64,000 nucleotides of DNA from an uncultured Alphaproteobacteria bacterium. Its GTDB lineage: Bacteria > Pseudomonadota > Alphaproteobacteria > Rs-D84. This document shows positions 1 to 11,372 of the stretch, one piece after another (positions within the stretch are counted from its first letter, which is position 1; every line of letters begins with the position of its first letter). The notes under the pieces are model-generated. The model saw only the letters and a list, made by a program, of their open reading frames with translations. It was not told the DNA's origin and ran no database searches. A program made the position numbers and the translations under genes. Location: NCBI GenBank assembly GCA_946623825.1, contig CAMORN010000001.1, positions 194,246 to 258,245 of the forward strand, given 5' to 3'.

Positions 1-1
1 T

Positions 2-807
<806 letters not shown>

Positions 808-808
<1 letters not shown>

Positions 809-2562
809 TGAAAAACAAAAAAAACGAGAGAGAAACCGAAAAGCGTTCTTTTAAAAGTCGCTTGATTATGTTTTTTATAAATGTTTTCTTGGCGGTGGTT
901 GGGTGTGTTGGTCTGTATGTGTTGTTTGTGTTTTTACAGATGCCATCACTTGATTCTATATTACATGAAACACGTGAACCCGCGATTATATTTTTAGATA
1001 AAAATGGAAATGAAATTCGTTCTATGGGGCGAATTATGGGAACCCCGATAAGTGTTGATACTTTGCCACCACATGTGTATCAATCTATTTTGGCAATTGA
1101 AGATAAAAATTTTTATGAACATGGTGCAATATCTTATCGTGGAACATTGCGTGCAATGGTTGTGAATTTATTCCGTGGGCATTTTGCCGCAGGTGGTTCG
1201 ACAATCACGCAACAAACTGCTAAAAATATATTCTTGTCGCGAGATAAAAAAATATCCCGTAAAATTCAAGAATTGATTTTATCACATTGGTTGGAAAACA
1301 GATTTAATAAAAATCAAATTCTTGATTTGTATATCAACAGGGTTTCTTTGGTTGGGGGATTGCGTGGGATAGATGCTGCATCAAATATTTTATTCGGACA
1401 TGGTGCAAACAAAATGACGGTTGCAGAATCTGCACAAATTGCTGCTATGTTAAAGGCGCCAACTTCATACAGTCCACTGAAAAACCCAGAACGCAATATG
1501 AAACGCGCTCGTGTTGTTTTACAGAAAATGGTTAAACAAAATTATATCAGTCTTGAAACCGCTCAAAAGGCCGCAAAAGAATTAAAACCTGCATCGTCTA
1601 AAAACGATAAAAATATATATCGTTATTGGACCGATTTTGTAAAAGAAGAAGTTGAATCCAGAGTTGGAAATTTGGATAAAGATTTATATGTTTATACAAC
1701 AATGAATACAGATTTACAGGTTCGTGTTGCAACAACTTTATCTGCAAATGTTGGTGAATATCAAGGCGCGATTGTTGCCATTGCAAAAGATGGTGCAATT
1801 GAAAGTATGGTTGGTGGTGATGATTATCAGGTCAGCCAATTTAACCGTGTTTTGGCTTTGCGTCAACCGGGGTCTGCGTTTAAACCAGTTGTTTATTTGG
1901 TTGCACTTGAAAATGGTATGACCCCAGATTCTTATGTTAATGATTCACCTTTTTCAATTGGTGATTATAATCCTAAAAATTATAATGAACATTATTATGG
2001 TGGAATAAATTTAGCGACTGCTTTTGCGAAAAGTGTGAATTCGGTTCCATTAAAATTAACGCAAGAATATGGTATAGATAATGTCTTGAAAATGGCGGCG
2101 CGTTTGGGTGTTGGAAATAAATTAAAACGCGAATATTCAACTGTGTTGGGCGCATCTGAAATGAGTTTGCTTGATTTAACAACAATTTATTCCGTGATTT
2201 GGAACGATGGTAAATCTGTCAGACCTTATTCAATCACAAAAATCAAAGATGCCAAAGGAAATATTTTATACGAAAGAAACCCATCAGAAGAAATAACCTT
2301 GTTATCACCACAAACGGTTGAATATATGAAAGAATTATTATACGAAGTCGTAACCAAGGGAACCGGCAAACGTGCATATACACCAAAGGTTTTTGGTGGA
2401 AAAACGGGAACCAGTAATGATAACAGAGACGCGTGGTTTGTTGGTGCAACATCTGATTTCGTTATGGGGGTTTGGGTCGGCAAAGATGATAATACATCTA
2501 TGTCATCAAAGATTACAGGTGGAACATTACCTGCGATAATATTCCATGATATTGTAAAATAA
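808..2562 (+). CDS. Bifunctional penicillin-binding protein 1 (transglycosylase/transpeptidase)
   Basis: GT51 motifs (AIEDKNFYEHGAISYRGTLRA, GGSTITQQTAKN) and transpeptidase motifs (GSAFKP, KSVN, GKTGTSND); start overlaps the ligA stop. Confidence 0.93.
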
Positions 2563-2624
2563 ATCTGTTGAATAACTTGTTTTAATAGACTAACATTATT
2601 CATCGTTAAACGGGGAATATAATC

Positions 2625-4415
2625 ATGAAATCTAAAACCGAAGAAAACGAAAATATTATTTCGTTGCCAAAGTCTGTATTGAAATTTTATCTGAAATACG
2701 CAATAAAAAATTACAGGTTTTTAATTATTTGTTGGATGTTTGCATTGGCGGTTGTTGCGTCAAATGGTGCAATTTGGCCATATATTGAACGTTGGGTTGC
2801 AGCTTTATTTGAACACCCAATTGCACCGGGCACAAATTTTATTTTGTATGCGTTACCAACAATTATTTTAATTGTTGGATTGAATATGTTTATGACGGTC
2901 AATAATTTGGTGGCAAGTACATTGGTTTCACATATTGGACCGGGACTTCGTAATCAAATATCAGAAATTTTAACAACATATGTTCATAAACAATCTATGC
3001 ATTTTTGGACGGAACGCATGTCTGGTTCTATTCATACACAAATTGGATATATACAAAGTGCGTTTGATGCTTTTGATTTGCTGTGGCACGCATTTTGTCG
3101 TTTAGCAATCGTTTTTATTAATGGTTGGATGTTGTTCACTGTCAATAAATATGTTGCATTGATGTTCATTTTTGCTTTGTTTTTCAGGGTAATTTATGCG
3201 TGGGCTATGCGAAACAAAGTTAAAAAAGCCAGTGAAGAAGCATCGGGGGCTCAAAGTTCTTTAAACGGTAAATTGATAGACAGTTTTGTGAATTATAACA
3301 TTGTTAAATTATTTGCCGGCGCAAACAAAGAAAAACAGGCATTGAAAGAACCACGTATAAAATCAGTCAAAGCAATCATGCATTCAAGATATGTTGCGCG
3401 TTTATTCTGGGCAATTCCAGGGTTGCTGTGGGATTTGATGATGGGTGCAACAATATTGTTCTGTTGCATTTTGTTCCAACGCGGTGAAATTTTGTTGTCA
3501 GAGGTTATCTATACAATGTCCGTATTCTATACTGTTATGGGTATGGTTGGTGCAATCATTGATGTATTACCAGATGTCATAGATAAAACAGCATCTGCGA
3601 ACAAGGCGTATCGTGAATTGGTTGTTCCTGTGGAAATTGTAGATTTGGAAAAAGCAAAATCTTTGGTTGTGAACAAAGGCTTAATTGAATTCAAGAACAT
3701 TTATTTTAAATACAGAAATAAATATGTATTGAAAAATTTAAGTTTAACTATAAAACCTGGCGAAAGGGTTGGTATCGTTGGTGCAAGTGGTGCTGGAAAA
3801 ACTACATTGGTGAATTTGTTGATGCGTTTTTATGAACCACAAAAAGGTGAAATTAGCATAGACGGTCAAAAAATAAATGAAGTTCTCCAAGATTCCCTGC
3901 GTGAAAACATTTCTTTTATTCCGCAGGACCCGACAATGTTTAACAGAACTTTGGCGGAAAATATCGCATATGGTAAATCCAACGCAACAAAAGAAGAAAT
4001 AAGAAAAGCCGCAAGATTTGCGTCTGCTGATAAATTCATAATGGGCACAGAAAAGAAATATGATTCTATCGTTGGGGACAAGGGAATTAAATTGTCTGGT
4101 GGACAGAGACAACGCGTCGCAATTGCGCGTGCGTTCTTGAAAAATGCACCAATTTTGGTCTTGGACGAAGCAACATCAGCATTGGACAGTGAAACCGAAA
4201 TCGCAATTCAAGAATCTTTTGATAAATTGTCAAAGGGGCGTACAACCATCGCAATTGCGCACAGATTATCTACTTTACGCAATATGGACAGAATAGTTGT
4301 TCTGGACGAAGGCGAAGTTGTAGAACAAGGGACACATGCCACTTTATTGCGCAAGAAGGGTGCTTATTATAAATTATGGCAGATGCAATCTGGCGGATTT
4401 TTACAGGAAAAATAG
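2625..4415 (+). CDS. ABC exporter, fused permease/ATPase
   Basis: Walker A GASGAGKTT, signature LSGGQRQR, Walker B ILVLDEATSALD, N-terminal TM domain. Confidence 0.93.
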   Translation: MKSKTEENENIISLPKSVLKFYLKYAIKNYRFLIICWMFALAVVASNGAIWPYIERWVAALFEHPIAPGTNFILYALPTIILIVGLNMFMTVNNLVASTLVSHIGPGLRNQISEILTTYVHKQSMHFWTERMSGSIHTQIGYIQSAFDAFDLLWHAFCRLAIVFINGWMLFTVNKYVALMFIFALFFRVIYAWAMRNKVKKASEEASGAQSSLNGKLIDSFVNYNIVKLFAGANKEKQALKEPRIKSVKAIMHSRYVARLFWAIPGLLWDLMMGATILFCCILFQRGEILLSEVIYTMSVFYTVMGMVGAIIDVLPDVIDKTASANKAYRELVVPVEIVDLEKAKSLVVNKGLIEFKNIYFKYRNKYVLKNLSLTIKPGERVGIVGASGAGKTTLVNLLMRFYEPQKGEISIDGQKINEVLQDSLRENISFIPQDPTMFNRTLAENIAYGKSNATKEEIRKAARFASADKFIMGTEKKYDSIVGDKGIKLSGGQRQRVAIARAFLKNAPILVLDEATSALDSETEIAIQESFDKLSKGRTTIAIAHRLSTLRNMDRIVVLDEGEVVEQGTHATLLRKKGAYYKLWQMQSGGFLQEK

Positions 4416-4485
4416 GAATTTATTTATTTAGTTTGATTTTTTAATATCCAGTTGCTATGATTTCAAACGCAAGAGAATAAAAATT

Positions 4486-5502
4486 ATGTCGGTTAAAACG
4501 AAAAGATTTTTCAAGAAACTTATCAGTTATGCAGGGCTGTTTTTCTTTGCTTTGGCTGCTGGTATGTTATATTGGCAATTGCGTAATTATTCTTTGATGG
4601 ATATTGCGCGTGCATTGTGGCACATACCTTTTACAAATTTAGTATTGGCGTGTGTTGCATGTTTTTGTGGATATGTAGCGTTATCGCTTTACGATTATCT
4701 GGCACTTGATTATGTCGGCAGAAAGGTTTCTTGGTGGAAATGGATGCTGGCGGGAATGTTGGGTTTCGCAATAAGCAATAATGCGGGGCATGCCGTTGTC
4801 AGTGGCGGTGCTATCAGATACCGCTTATACACTCGTTGGCGTGTTCCTGGGTCAGATATTATTAAAATGATAACATTTTCTGGCTTTACATTCTTTCTTG
4901 GCTATGCCGCAATTGCGGTCATAGGTTATTTTTTAGTACCAAATGATATGTTCGCACAGAGTGCGGGTGCATCATTTGGTGTTAACGGATTGTTTATTGT
5001 GTGTTTGTCTGTGATATTGGCATATTACGCAATAGCAATTGCATTTTGCGACAAAAGTATTCGCATTGGTGAAATAAAATTCCATATTCCATCGATTGGT
5101 GCGGCATTGGTTCAAACTGTATTGGGCGTGATGGACGCATTATGCGCTGGATTGGTTCTTTATTTCTGTATCAAACCATATATAGATATGCCATTTGGTG
5201 TATTTATTGGTTTGTATGTAATAGCAAACGTGGCTGGTGTATTCAGTCAGGTTCCTGGTGGTATCGGGGTTTTTGAATCTATATTTATGGTTGCGTTGCC
5301 TGAAACCGCAGACAAAGCAAGCATATTTGGTGCATTATTGGCATACAGAATAATTTACTATGTTTTGCCACTTATTGGGGTGGGGGGACTGTTCTTTATA
5401 TATGAAAGATGGTTGCGTGCCCGTATGAAACGTTGGCTGGAAGAGGCAAAACAGAAAATGCCAAAAATACCATTACACCACAAAAAACATAGATTAAATT
5501 AA
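4486..5502 (+). CDS. Lysylphosphatidylglycerol synthase TM region/UPF0104-like membrane protein
   Basis: Polytopic; GVFSQVPGGIGVFESIFM motif typical of the family. Confidence 0.78.
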   Translation: MSVKTKRFFKKLISYAGLFFFALAAGMLYWQLRNYSLMDIARALWHIPFTNLVLACVACFCGYVALSLYDYLALDYVGRKVSWWKWMLAGMLGFAISNNAGHAVVSGGAIRYRLYTRWRVPGSDIIKMITFSGFTFFLGYAAIAVIGYFLVPNDMFAQSAGASFGVNGLFIVCLSVILAYYAIAIAFCDKSIRIGEIKFHIPSIGAALVQTVLGVMDALCAGLVLYFCIKPYIDMPFGVFIGLYVIANVAGVFSQVPGGIGVFESIFMVALPETADKASIFGALLAYRIIYYVLPLIGVGGLFFIYERWLRARMKRWLEEAKQKMPKIPLHHKKHRLN

Positions 5503-5707
5503 AAAATCTTGTATTCGGGACCCATGTCTGCTATTCTTTACAATGTTGTATAAAACGGGGTAAAGATAGTGTTTGTATTATCACTTTTTACTTTAATCCG
5601 AGTCGCGCTGTTGGTTATCGTTGCGTGCATCCTTGGCATGGGCTGGGACGCCCCATGGGAACGGGTTATATCTGTTTTGTACACCCCAAACACAAAAGGA
5701 TTATTAA

Positions 5708-7507
5708 ATGTCAAAAAAGATTTATGTGGATGGTGTTCATCCGGAAGAAACCAGGGTTGTTGTTGTAGATGCCCTGACCAACCGTGTGTCTGATTTTGAC
5801 GTAGAAACAACAACTAAACCTCAGATAAAGGGTAATATCTATCTGGCAAAGGTTATACGCGTTGAACCATCACTTCAGGCCGCATTTATAGATTATGGAA
5901 ATGGAAAAAATGGATTTTTGCCATTTTCTGAAATCCATCCTGATTATTATCAGGTTTCTGCTGAACAGAAAAAGAAATTACTTGAATTGGCACATGCAAA
6001 CATTGTTGATGACGACGACGATCCAAACGATGAAGAAGACGAAGTTGCCGAATACGATGACCACAGTGCCGGTGAAGATAATGTTGAATTTATCAAACGC
6101 GCACGCGAATTCAAAATTCAAGATGTTATTAAACCAAAGCAAATTTTATTGGTTCAAGGCGTAAAAGAAGAACGTGGACAAAAGGGCGCATCTATGACAA
6201 CTTATTTGTCATTGGCGGGTCGTTTTGCTGTTTTGATGCCTAATTCCAGAAAACGCAATTCATACGGTATTTCTAAAAAGATTTCAGACAGAACAGAACG
6301 TGCCAGATTGCGCGAGGTTTTACACGCCCTTAAAATACCAAAGGGTATGACAGTTGTTTTAAGAACCGCTGCCCAAGATGCAAATGCAGAAGAAATCGCA
6401 AAAGATTATGAATATTTGACATCACTTTGGAACGATATTCGTAAAACAACATTGGAATCTGTGGCGCCTGTTACAATTCACACCGAAGATTCATTATTGC
6501 GTCGTGTTGTTCGTGATTTCATATCTGACAAAGACGATGTTATGTATGTTCAGGGCGATGAAGCATTTGCAGAAGCAAAATCTTATTTTATCCAAATGTA
6601 TGGCAAGGCACCGCGTAAACAATTGATTCAATACAAAGATACTGCGGTTCCTTTGATGACCAAGGCGGGTGTTGAAAAACAGTTAGAAGGTCTGCATGGA
6701 CCATATGTAGTATTGCCATCTGGCGGTTCAATTGTTATCAACCAAACAGAAGCCATGGTTACAATTGATGTGAATTCTTCACGCGCTATCAAAGAAAAAG
6801 ATATTGAACAAACCGCATTGAATACTAATTTGGAAGCAGCCGAAGAAATCGCATTGCAATTAAGATTGCGTGATTTGGCGGGTATCGTTGCGATTGACTT
6901 TATCGATATGGAAGAAGAAAAGAATAATCGCAAATTGGAACAAAAAATGCGCGAAGTTATGAAACATGACCGCGCCAGAACTCAAGTTGCAAAAATCAAC
7001 GCATTTGGTGTTTTGATGTTATCGCGTCAAAGATTGCGTTCATCGTTTATAGAATCTTCCTATGTCGTATGTCCACATTGTATGGGTGCGGGTGTTGTAC
7101 CATCTATACAAACTGCATCAATAATATTATTCCGTCATTTACAGGAAAAATTATTGGCAAAAGCGGCACAAAAAATCATTATGACGGTGCCAAGCGATGT
7201 TGCAATATATCTGTTGAATCAAAAACGTGCTGAATTGGCAGCAATGGAAAAAGAATTCGAAACAGAAATTGTAATTGTTGGCGACGACAGTTTAATGAAC
7301 ATTGACCAATATTCAATTCAACGCGTTGCAATTGAAAATGTGAAAACAGACGAAGTGTTGGACGCCCACGAACCATCAACAGATGCGAAAAAGAAAAATG
7401 CCCAACATAATGAGGCTAAACGCATTACAACAACTGCACCACGCCACAGAAAGCCAGTTAAAAAGGGTCAAAAGAAACAAAGCCTGTGGCAAAAATTGGT
7501 TGGTTAA
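5708..7507 (+). CDS. Ribonuclease E/G family protein
   Basis: S1-like N-terminus (GNIYLAKVIRVEPSLQAAFIDYGNGKNGFLPFSEI), catalytic DVNSSR and VAIDFIDME, CPHCMGAG zinc link. Confidence 0.93.
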   Translation: MSKKIYVDGVHPEETRVVVVDALTNRVSDFDVETTTKPQIKGNIYLAKVIRVEPSLQAAFIDYGNGKNGFLPFSEIHPDYYQVSAEQKKKLLELAHANIVDDDDDPNDEEDEVAEYDDHSAGEDNVEFIKRAREFKIQDVIKPKQILLVQGVKEERGQKGASMTTYLSLAGRFAVLMPNSRKRNSYGISKKISDRTERARLREVLHALKIPKGMTVVLRTAAQDANAEEIAKDYEYLTSLWNDIRKTTLESVAPVTIHTEDSLLRRVVRDFISDKDDVMYVQGDEAFAEAKSYFIQMYGKAPRKQLIQYKDTAVPLMTKAGVEKQLEGLHGPYVVLPSGGSIVINQTEAMVTIDVNSSRAIKEKDIEQTALNTNLEAAEEIALQLRLRDLAGIVAIDFIDMEEEKNNRKLEQKMREVMKHDRARTQVAKINAFGVLMLSRQRLRSSFIESSYVVCPHCMGAGVVPSIQTASIILFRHLQEKLLAKAAQKIIMTVPSDVAIYLLNQKRAELAAMEKEFETEIVIVGDDSLMNIDQYSIQRVAIENVKTDEVLDAHEPSTDAKKKNAQHNEAKRITTTAPRHRKPVKKGQKKQSLWQKLVG

Positions 7508-7532
7508 ATTGTGAAACGATAAAAATAAAAAG

Positions 7533-7558
7533 CACCCGTGAATAACGGGTGTTTTTTT
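7533..7558 (+). terminator. Rho-independent terminator after RNase E/G gene
   Basis: CACCCGTgaatAACGGGTG followed by T-run. Confidence 0.85.
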
Positions 7559-7585
7559 ATGCTTTTTTTAAGGTCCAATTTTTGG

Positions 7586-7591
7586 TATAAT
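7586..7591 (+). promoter_or_regulatory. Candidate -10 element (TATAAT) of the 7802 gene leader
   Basis: TATAAT between the upstream terminator and the AC-repeat leader; -35 weak. Confidence 0.4.
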
Positions 7592-7620
7592 ATTCATATC
7601 AAATAAAGGGAAAAAAGAGA

Positions 7621-7686
<66 letters not shown>

Positions 7687-7732
7687 TTTCGTTGCGTGTA
7701 TAAATTGCGTGAATTTAATTCACGCGAATATG

Positions 7733-7776
7733 AAAACAGACAAATAACGTTGATGACGTTATTTGTCTGTTTTTTT
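7733..7776 (+). terminator. Strong intrinsic-terminator/attenuator hairpin in the 5' region of the 7802 gene
   Basis: 18-bp perfect stem AAAACAGACAAATAACGT-TGATG-ACGTTATTTGTCTGTTTT followed by a T-run, 26 nt before the start codon. Confidence 0.75.
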
Positions 7777-7801
7777 AATTTTATAAAAATAGGAAAGAGA
7801 G

Positions 7802-9208
7802 ATGAAAAAAAGACTATTTTTAAGTTCTGTGTTAATAATGTCGGTTGCACCGGCATTTGCGGAACCAAGCAATACGGGAACATTCCCAAATGATGGTTAT
7901 ATGCAGGAAGATTACACATATACCAACGCTGCAACCGAAGCAAATATGGGCGTGTACGAGGGTTCGGTTAACGCAACCGCAGAATACACAGATAACACAT
8001 ATCGAATTATGGCTGGTAAATATTTACCAGCGGGTGCGGAAGAAACAATAAATTGTGATGTGCGGGGGTCTTTTTGTCCGGGGTCTCAAACTGATGTTTT
8101 GTATAATGAAAATAATGCCCAGGGTTTAACATCATGTTCAACCGCCACAAATGGCGCATATACATTGTCAGACGGAAATGGCAGCAGTGCAGATTCGTGT
8201 TATCGTCAATGCAGTGGCAATGTAAGCATTGCGCACGCAACGGGTGTAAAGGGATTTGATTATTATGGCAATGGCATTGATACATGCGAACCAACGGGGT
8301 GTGTAAATGGATGGCATTTATCAAACGGTGATTTTGCCGGATTAAATATAGATAAAACGATTGATTATACAAAACGTTATGCAAAGGCAGATGCACAATA
8401 TTCATATGGCGGTGATGACGGTGCGTGTTCTGATGGATTGGGGAGTTATGAAGATTGCAGTGCAAAACCAGAATATGCAGAATTGGGTGTAAATGAATTT
8501 GTTTCTGTATATCCATACGGTCGTATATATGGTGTTGCCACATGCAGTAGCACCGCACCAGAAAATGATTTGCTTTCAGTATATATGGTAAATGGTGGAA
8601 AATTACAAAATGGTCAAATAAGTCAGGAAGAATTCGTCGCAAGTTTATTGGCGGTTGGAACCCCAGAACAAGACGCCAGAATAATGGAATTGGTATCTGA
8701 TTATTCAAACGGTAATATTACAGAAAATGAATTATCAATGACTTTTTTGACAGAATTTGGTGTTGTAACCAGCAACAATATTGATACAAATTCACACGGT
8801 TCACATTGTTGGTGTAAATTTAATGGGTATACACCAAATGGTGGAACACGACAAAACATATCTTCTGCTTGGGTGAGTTTTCCAGAAAGTGAAAGTGCTA
8901 CATACGAATCTTGTATGGGTTTTTGCGTATTTGATTGTGCGTTTGATTTTGGAAGTTCTAGCGGCGCCTACCCTCAGTGGTATAATGCATTAATGGAGAG
9001 TTTTGGTGAAACATTATCTGTGTGTGATGCAAACAAAATCAAAATCAATTGGACGGGTGCAGACGCAAAAGATATTTCTGATAATAACGCGGGAATCGCC
9101 ACATACGACAGCGATATCAGAACCCCTGTTAAAGCCCAAACAATTAAGGGTAAAACATTTAAGGGTTGGCGTTTCAGCAAACCGGAACAAACAACAACTG
9201 GTAATTAA
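7802..9208 (+). CDS. Secreted cysteine-containing hypothetical surface protein
   Basis: Signal peptide MKKRLFLSSVLIMSVAPAFAE; multiple Cys; C-terminal KTFKGWRF resembles the end of an InlB-B-type repeat. Confidence 0.75.
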   Translation: MKKRLFLSSVLIMSVAPAFAEPSNTGTFPNDGYMQEDYTYTNAATEANMGVYEGSVNATAEYTDNTYRIMAGKYLPAGAEETINCDVRGSFCPGSQTDVLYNENNAQGLTSCSTATNGAYTLSDGNGSSADSCYRQCSGNVSIAHATGVKGFDYYGNGIDTCEPTGCVNGWHLSNGDFAGLNIDKTIDYTKRYAKADAQYSYGGDDGACSDGLGSYEDCSAKPEYAELGVNEFVSVYPYGRIYGVATCSSTAPENDLLSVYMVNGGKLQNGQISQEEFVASLLAVGTPEQDARIMELVSDYSNGNITENELSMTFLTEFGVVTSNNIDTNSHGSHCWCKFNGYTPNGGTRQNISSAWVSFPESESATYESCMGFCVFDCAFDFGSSSGAYPQWYNALMESFGETLSVCDANKIKINWTGADAKDISDNNAGIATYDSDIRTPVKAQTIKGKTFKGWRFSKPEQTTTGN

Positions 9209-9221
9209 ATTTACCGTTCAT

Positions 9222-9253
9222 AAAAAACACCGGCCATTTGGTCGGTGTTTTTT
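9222..9253. terminator. Bidirectional terminator between convergent genes
   Basis: AAAAAACACCGGCCatttgGTCGGTGTTTTTT. Confidence 0.85.
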
Positions 9254-9269
9254 ATTTCTGAATCTCAGA

Positions 9270-9419
9270 CTAGCAACCACCAGTTGCATTACCAATAATT
9301 TTAGAAATAGAAATATCTTTGTGTAACAAGAATTCATATTCGCAGTTACCAGATTTATAATAACCACCACATGCAGCCAATGTCATAACTGCAAACAATG
9401 CCAATAATAATTTTTTCAT
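9270..9419 (-). CDS. Small lipoprotein (49 aa)
   Basis: MKKLLLALFAVMTLAACGGYYKSGNCEYEFLLHKDISISKIIGNATGGC*; lipobox LAAC; purine-rich SD (GGAG) upstream; too short for the ORF track. Confidence 0.75.
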   Translation of the reverse strand: MKKLLLALFAVMTLAACGGYYKSGNCEYEFLLHKDISISKIIGNATGGC

Positions 9420-9503
9420 GATTTTTCTCCTTAAAATTTTTCAAGATTTCTGTGTCTTTTTAACACACCGATATCATAGTATTTTATTCATATTATGCAA
9501 GTT

Positions 9504-10070
9504 TTATTTTTTGTATTCTATAATATTCAATATTTCTGGAAATTCTGGTGTTAAAAAATGTCCGCGATTTTCAAATTCATGAATTTTTATTTGTGGTATA
9601 TCTGTTTTGATTTTATTCGCACTGGATAAAATATATGGCATATCATCTGATGATATAATCATATCTATACCGAATTTAGTTTGTTTTAATATATCTTTAT
9701 TCAATTCAAGATTTGTATAAAACCCGTTTGGTTGTTCGTTTTCAATGTCTATCCATGGGGCGACTAAAATCGCCTGATGTATTTTTAATTGTGGGTGTGT
9801 CGCAATATATTTCAACACAAACCCAGCACCCGCAGAATGCCCAATTAAAATTGTGTCTTCGTTTATATTAAAATTATTTAATATTTGTTCCCATTCATCA
9901 TATTGCATCAACAATGCGTGTGCATGTGGAAATTTAGGAATTTGCATTATTATATCGTGGTCTTTTTCCATGCGAAATTGCAACCAATGTTCCCAATTAC
10001 CCGCATAATATTCGCGTGTTTTCCAATCCATTTCAGGTGGCATAACGCCTGCACAAAATATTATGTTCAT
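9504..10070 (-). CDS. RBBP9/YdeN-type alpha/beta hydrolase
   Basis: GHSAGAGF nucleophile elbow, late histidine ENRGHF. Confidence 0.75.
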   Translation of the reverse strand: MNIIFCAGVMPPEMDWKTREYYAGNWEHWLQFRMEKDHDIIMQIPKFPHAHALLMQYDEWEQILNNFNINEDTILIGHSAGAGFVLKYIATHPQLKIHQAILVAPWIDIENEQPNGFYTNLELNKDILKQTKFGIDMIISSDDMPYILSSANKIKTDIPQIKIHEFENRGHFLTPEFPEILNIIEYKK

Positions 10071-10082
10071 GGATTCATCCTT

Positions 10083-11372
10083 TTATTTCTTTAATATATC
10101 GCCTGATTTTATATATTCAGGTGCGGTTTTAGGTAATTTTTTCTGGGCTGATTTTGCATATTTTTTTGCTTTTTTATCGTCCCCGTTCATTTTGTAAAAT
10201 TCAGCCATTGCCCAATCTGAAATCCCGCCATCATTTACGCGCGCCAATATCCAATAAGATAACGGGGATGGTTCGGTTAAAATAACTTTCTTGCACAATG
10301 CGTTCGCGCGTTCAATATCGTTCGGTTTTTTTCGTTCGCTTAAAACCAATGCCAATGCGGTTTCAATTTGTGGCGCATTGTTTGATAATTTAAGTGCATG
10401 TTCGTATGCTAAAACGCTGTCGTCATAATGACCATATTGGTATTCTATGTCGCCCAATAATTCATAATAATATGGGTTGTTTGGGTTGCGCTTAATTAAA
10501 GTTTGTGTTCCCGTCTTTGCAATGTCCAGATTGCCACCACGCATATTTGCAATTGCGCGCGCATAAATGCCAGCGTCGCTTTTGTCTTTATATGGATATT
10601 TTGTCAGAACATTTTTATCGCTGTCTATATACCCAATTAATTTAGCGCGCAATGTTTCGTATGACTGGTTTTCAGATTTTGCGTTTTTCTGTTTTGGAAT
10701 ATTTTTCAATCTTGAAATCTTGGTTTTTGCGTTGTTTATGCGTTCACTGGTCAATGGGTGGTTTATTCGTGTTGGGTTCACACGGTTTTCAAATTCGCCC
10801 ATAATATCGCGCATTTGTGTAAATACATCTATCAAAGAATTTGGGTCATAGCCCGCTTTCACCATTAAATCAATTGCCATATCGTCTGCAATTCTTTCTT
10901 CGTCCCTTGAAAAAGATAACATAGATTGTTGCGCAATTCCCGTTGCGCCCGCCATAATGCCAGCCCCCGCCGTTGGATTTCCGCCCGCAACCATTAAACC
11001 AACACCCAATGCCTGGATCATCATTGTGCGCATCATTTCGGCCTGCATTCTGTCAGACATTTGAACCATGTGTCCGCCGATTGTGTGTCCCATTTCGTGT
11101 GCAACAACCACGCGCAGTGCATTTGGGTCTTTGATTCTTTTCAACAGACCGGTATATATAAACACATCTTCGCCACCACGGACAAAGGCGTTAAAATCAT
11201 CATCACGGACAATGTATATTTTTAATCTGGTATCTGGAATTTTCGCAGCGCGTGCAATCGGCAATATGATTTCTGTTATTTGTTTTTCTGTTTCGGTATC
11301 GTTGATAAGTGTTGCCGAATTTGCGGAAAACATAATCAGACATGAAAATAAAATCGCAAATATTTTTTTCAT
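10083..11372 (-). CDS. M48 family metalloprotease with TPR region (BepA/YfgC-like)
   Basis: HEMGHTIGGH zinc motif, signal peptide MKKIFAILFSCLIMFSANS, TPR-like C-terminus; start overlaps recG stop (TAATG). Confidence 0.87.
   Translation of the reverse strand: MKKIFAILFSCLIMFSANSATLINDTETEKQITEIILPIARAAKIPDTRLKIYIVRDDDFNAFVRGGEDVFIYTGLLKRIKDPNALRVVVAHEMGHTIGGHMVQMSDRMQAEMMRTMMIQALGVGLMVAGGNPTAGAGIMAGATGIAQQSMLSFSRDEERIADDMAIDLMVKAGYDPNSLIDVFTQMRDIMGEFENRVNPTRINHPLTSERINNAKTKISRLKNIPKQKNAKSENQSYETLRAKLIGYIDSDKNVLTKYPYKDKSDAGIYARAIANMRGGNLDIAKTGTQTLIKRNPNNPYYYELLGDIEYQYGHYDDSVLAYEHALKLSNNAPQIETALALVLSERKKPNDIERANALCKKVILTEPSPLSYWILARVNDGGISDWAMAEFYKMNGDDKKAKKYAKSAQKKLPKTAPEYIKSGDILKK

Noticed and set aside
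5569-5793. 74-aa ORF upstream of RNase E/G
   Set aside because: Out-of-frame overlap of 86 nt with the RNase E/G start and a GTG start; insufficient support.
8007-8708. 233-aa minus-strand ORF
   Set aside because: Shadow ORF of the secreted protein at 7802-9208; His/Leu-rich composition typical of antisense reading.
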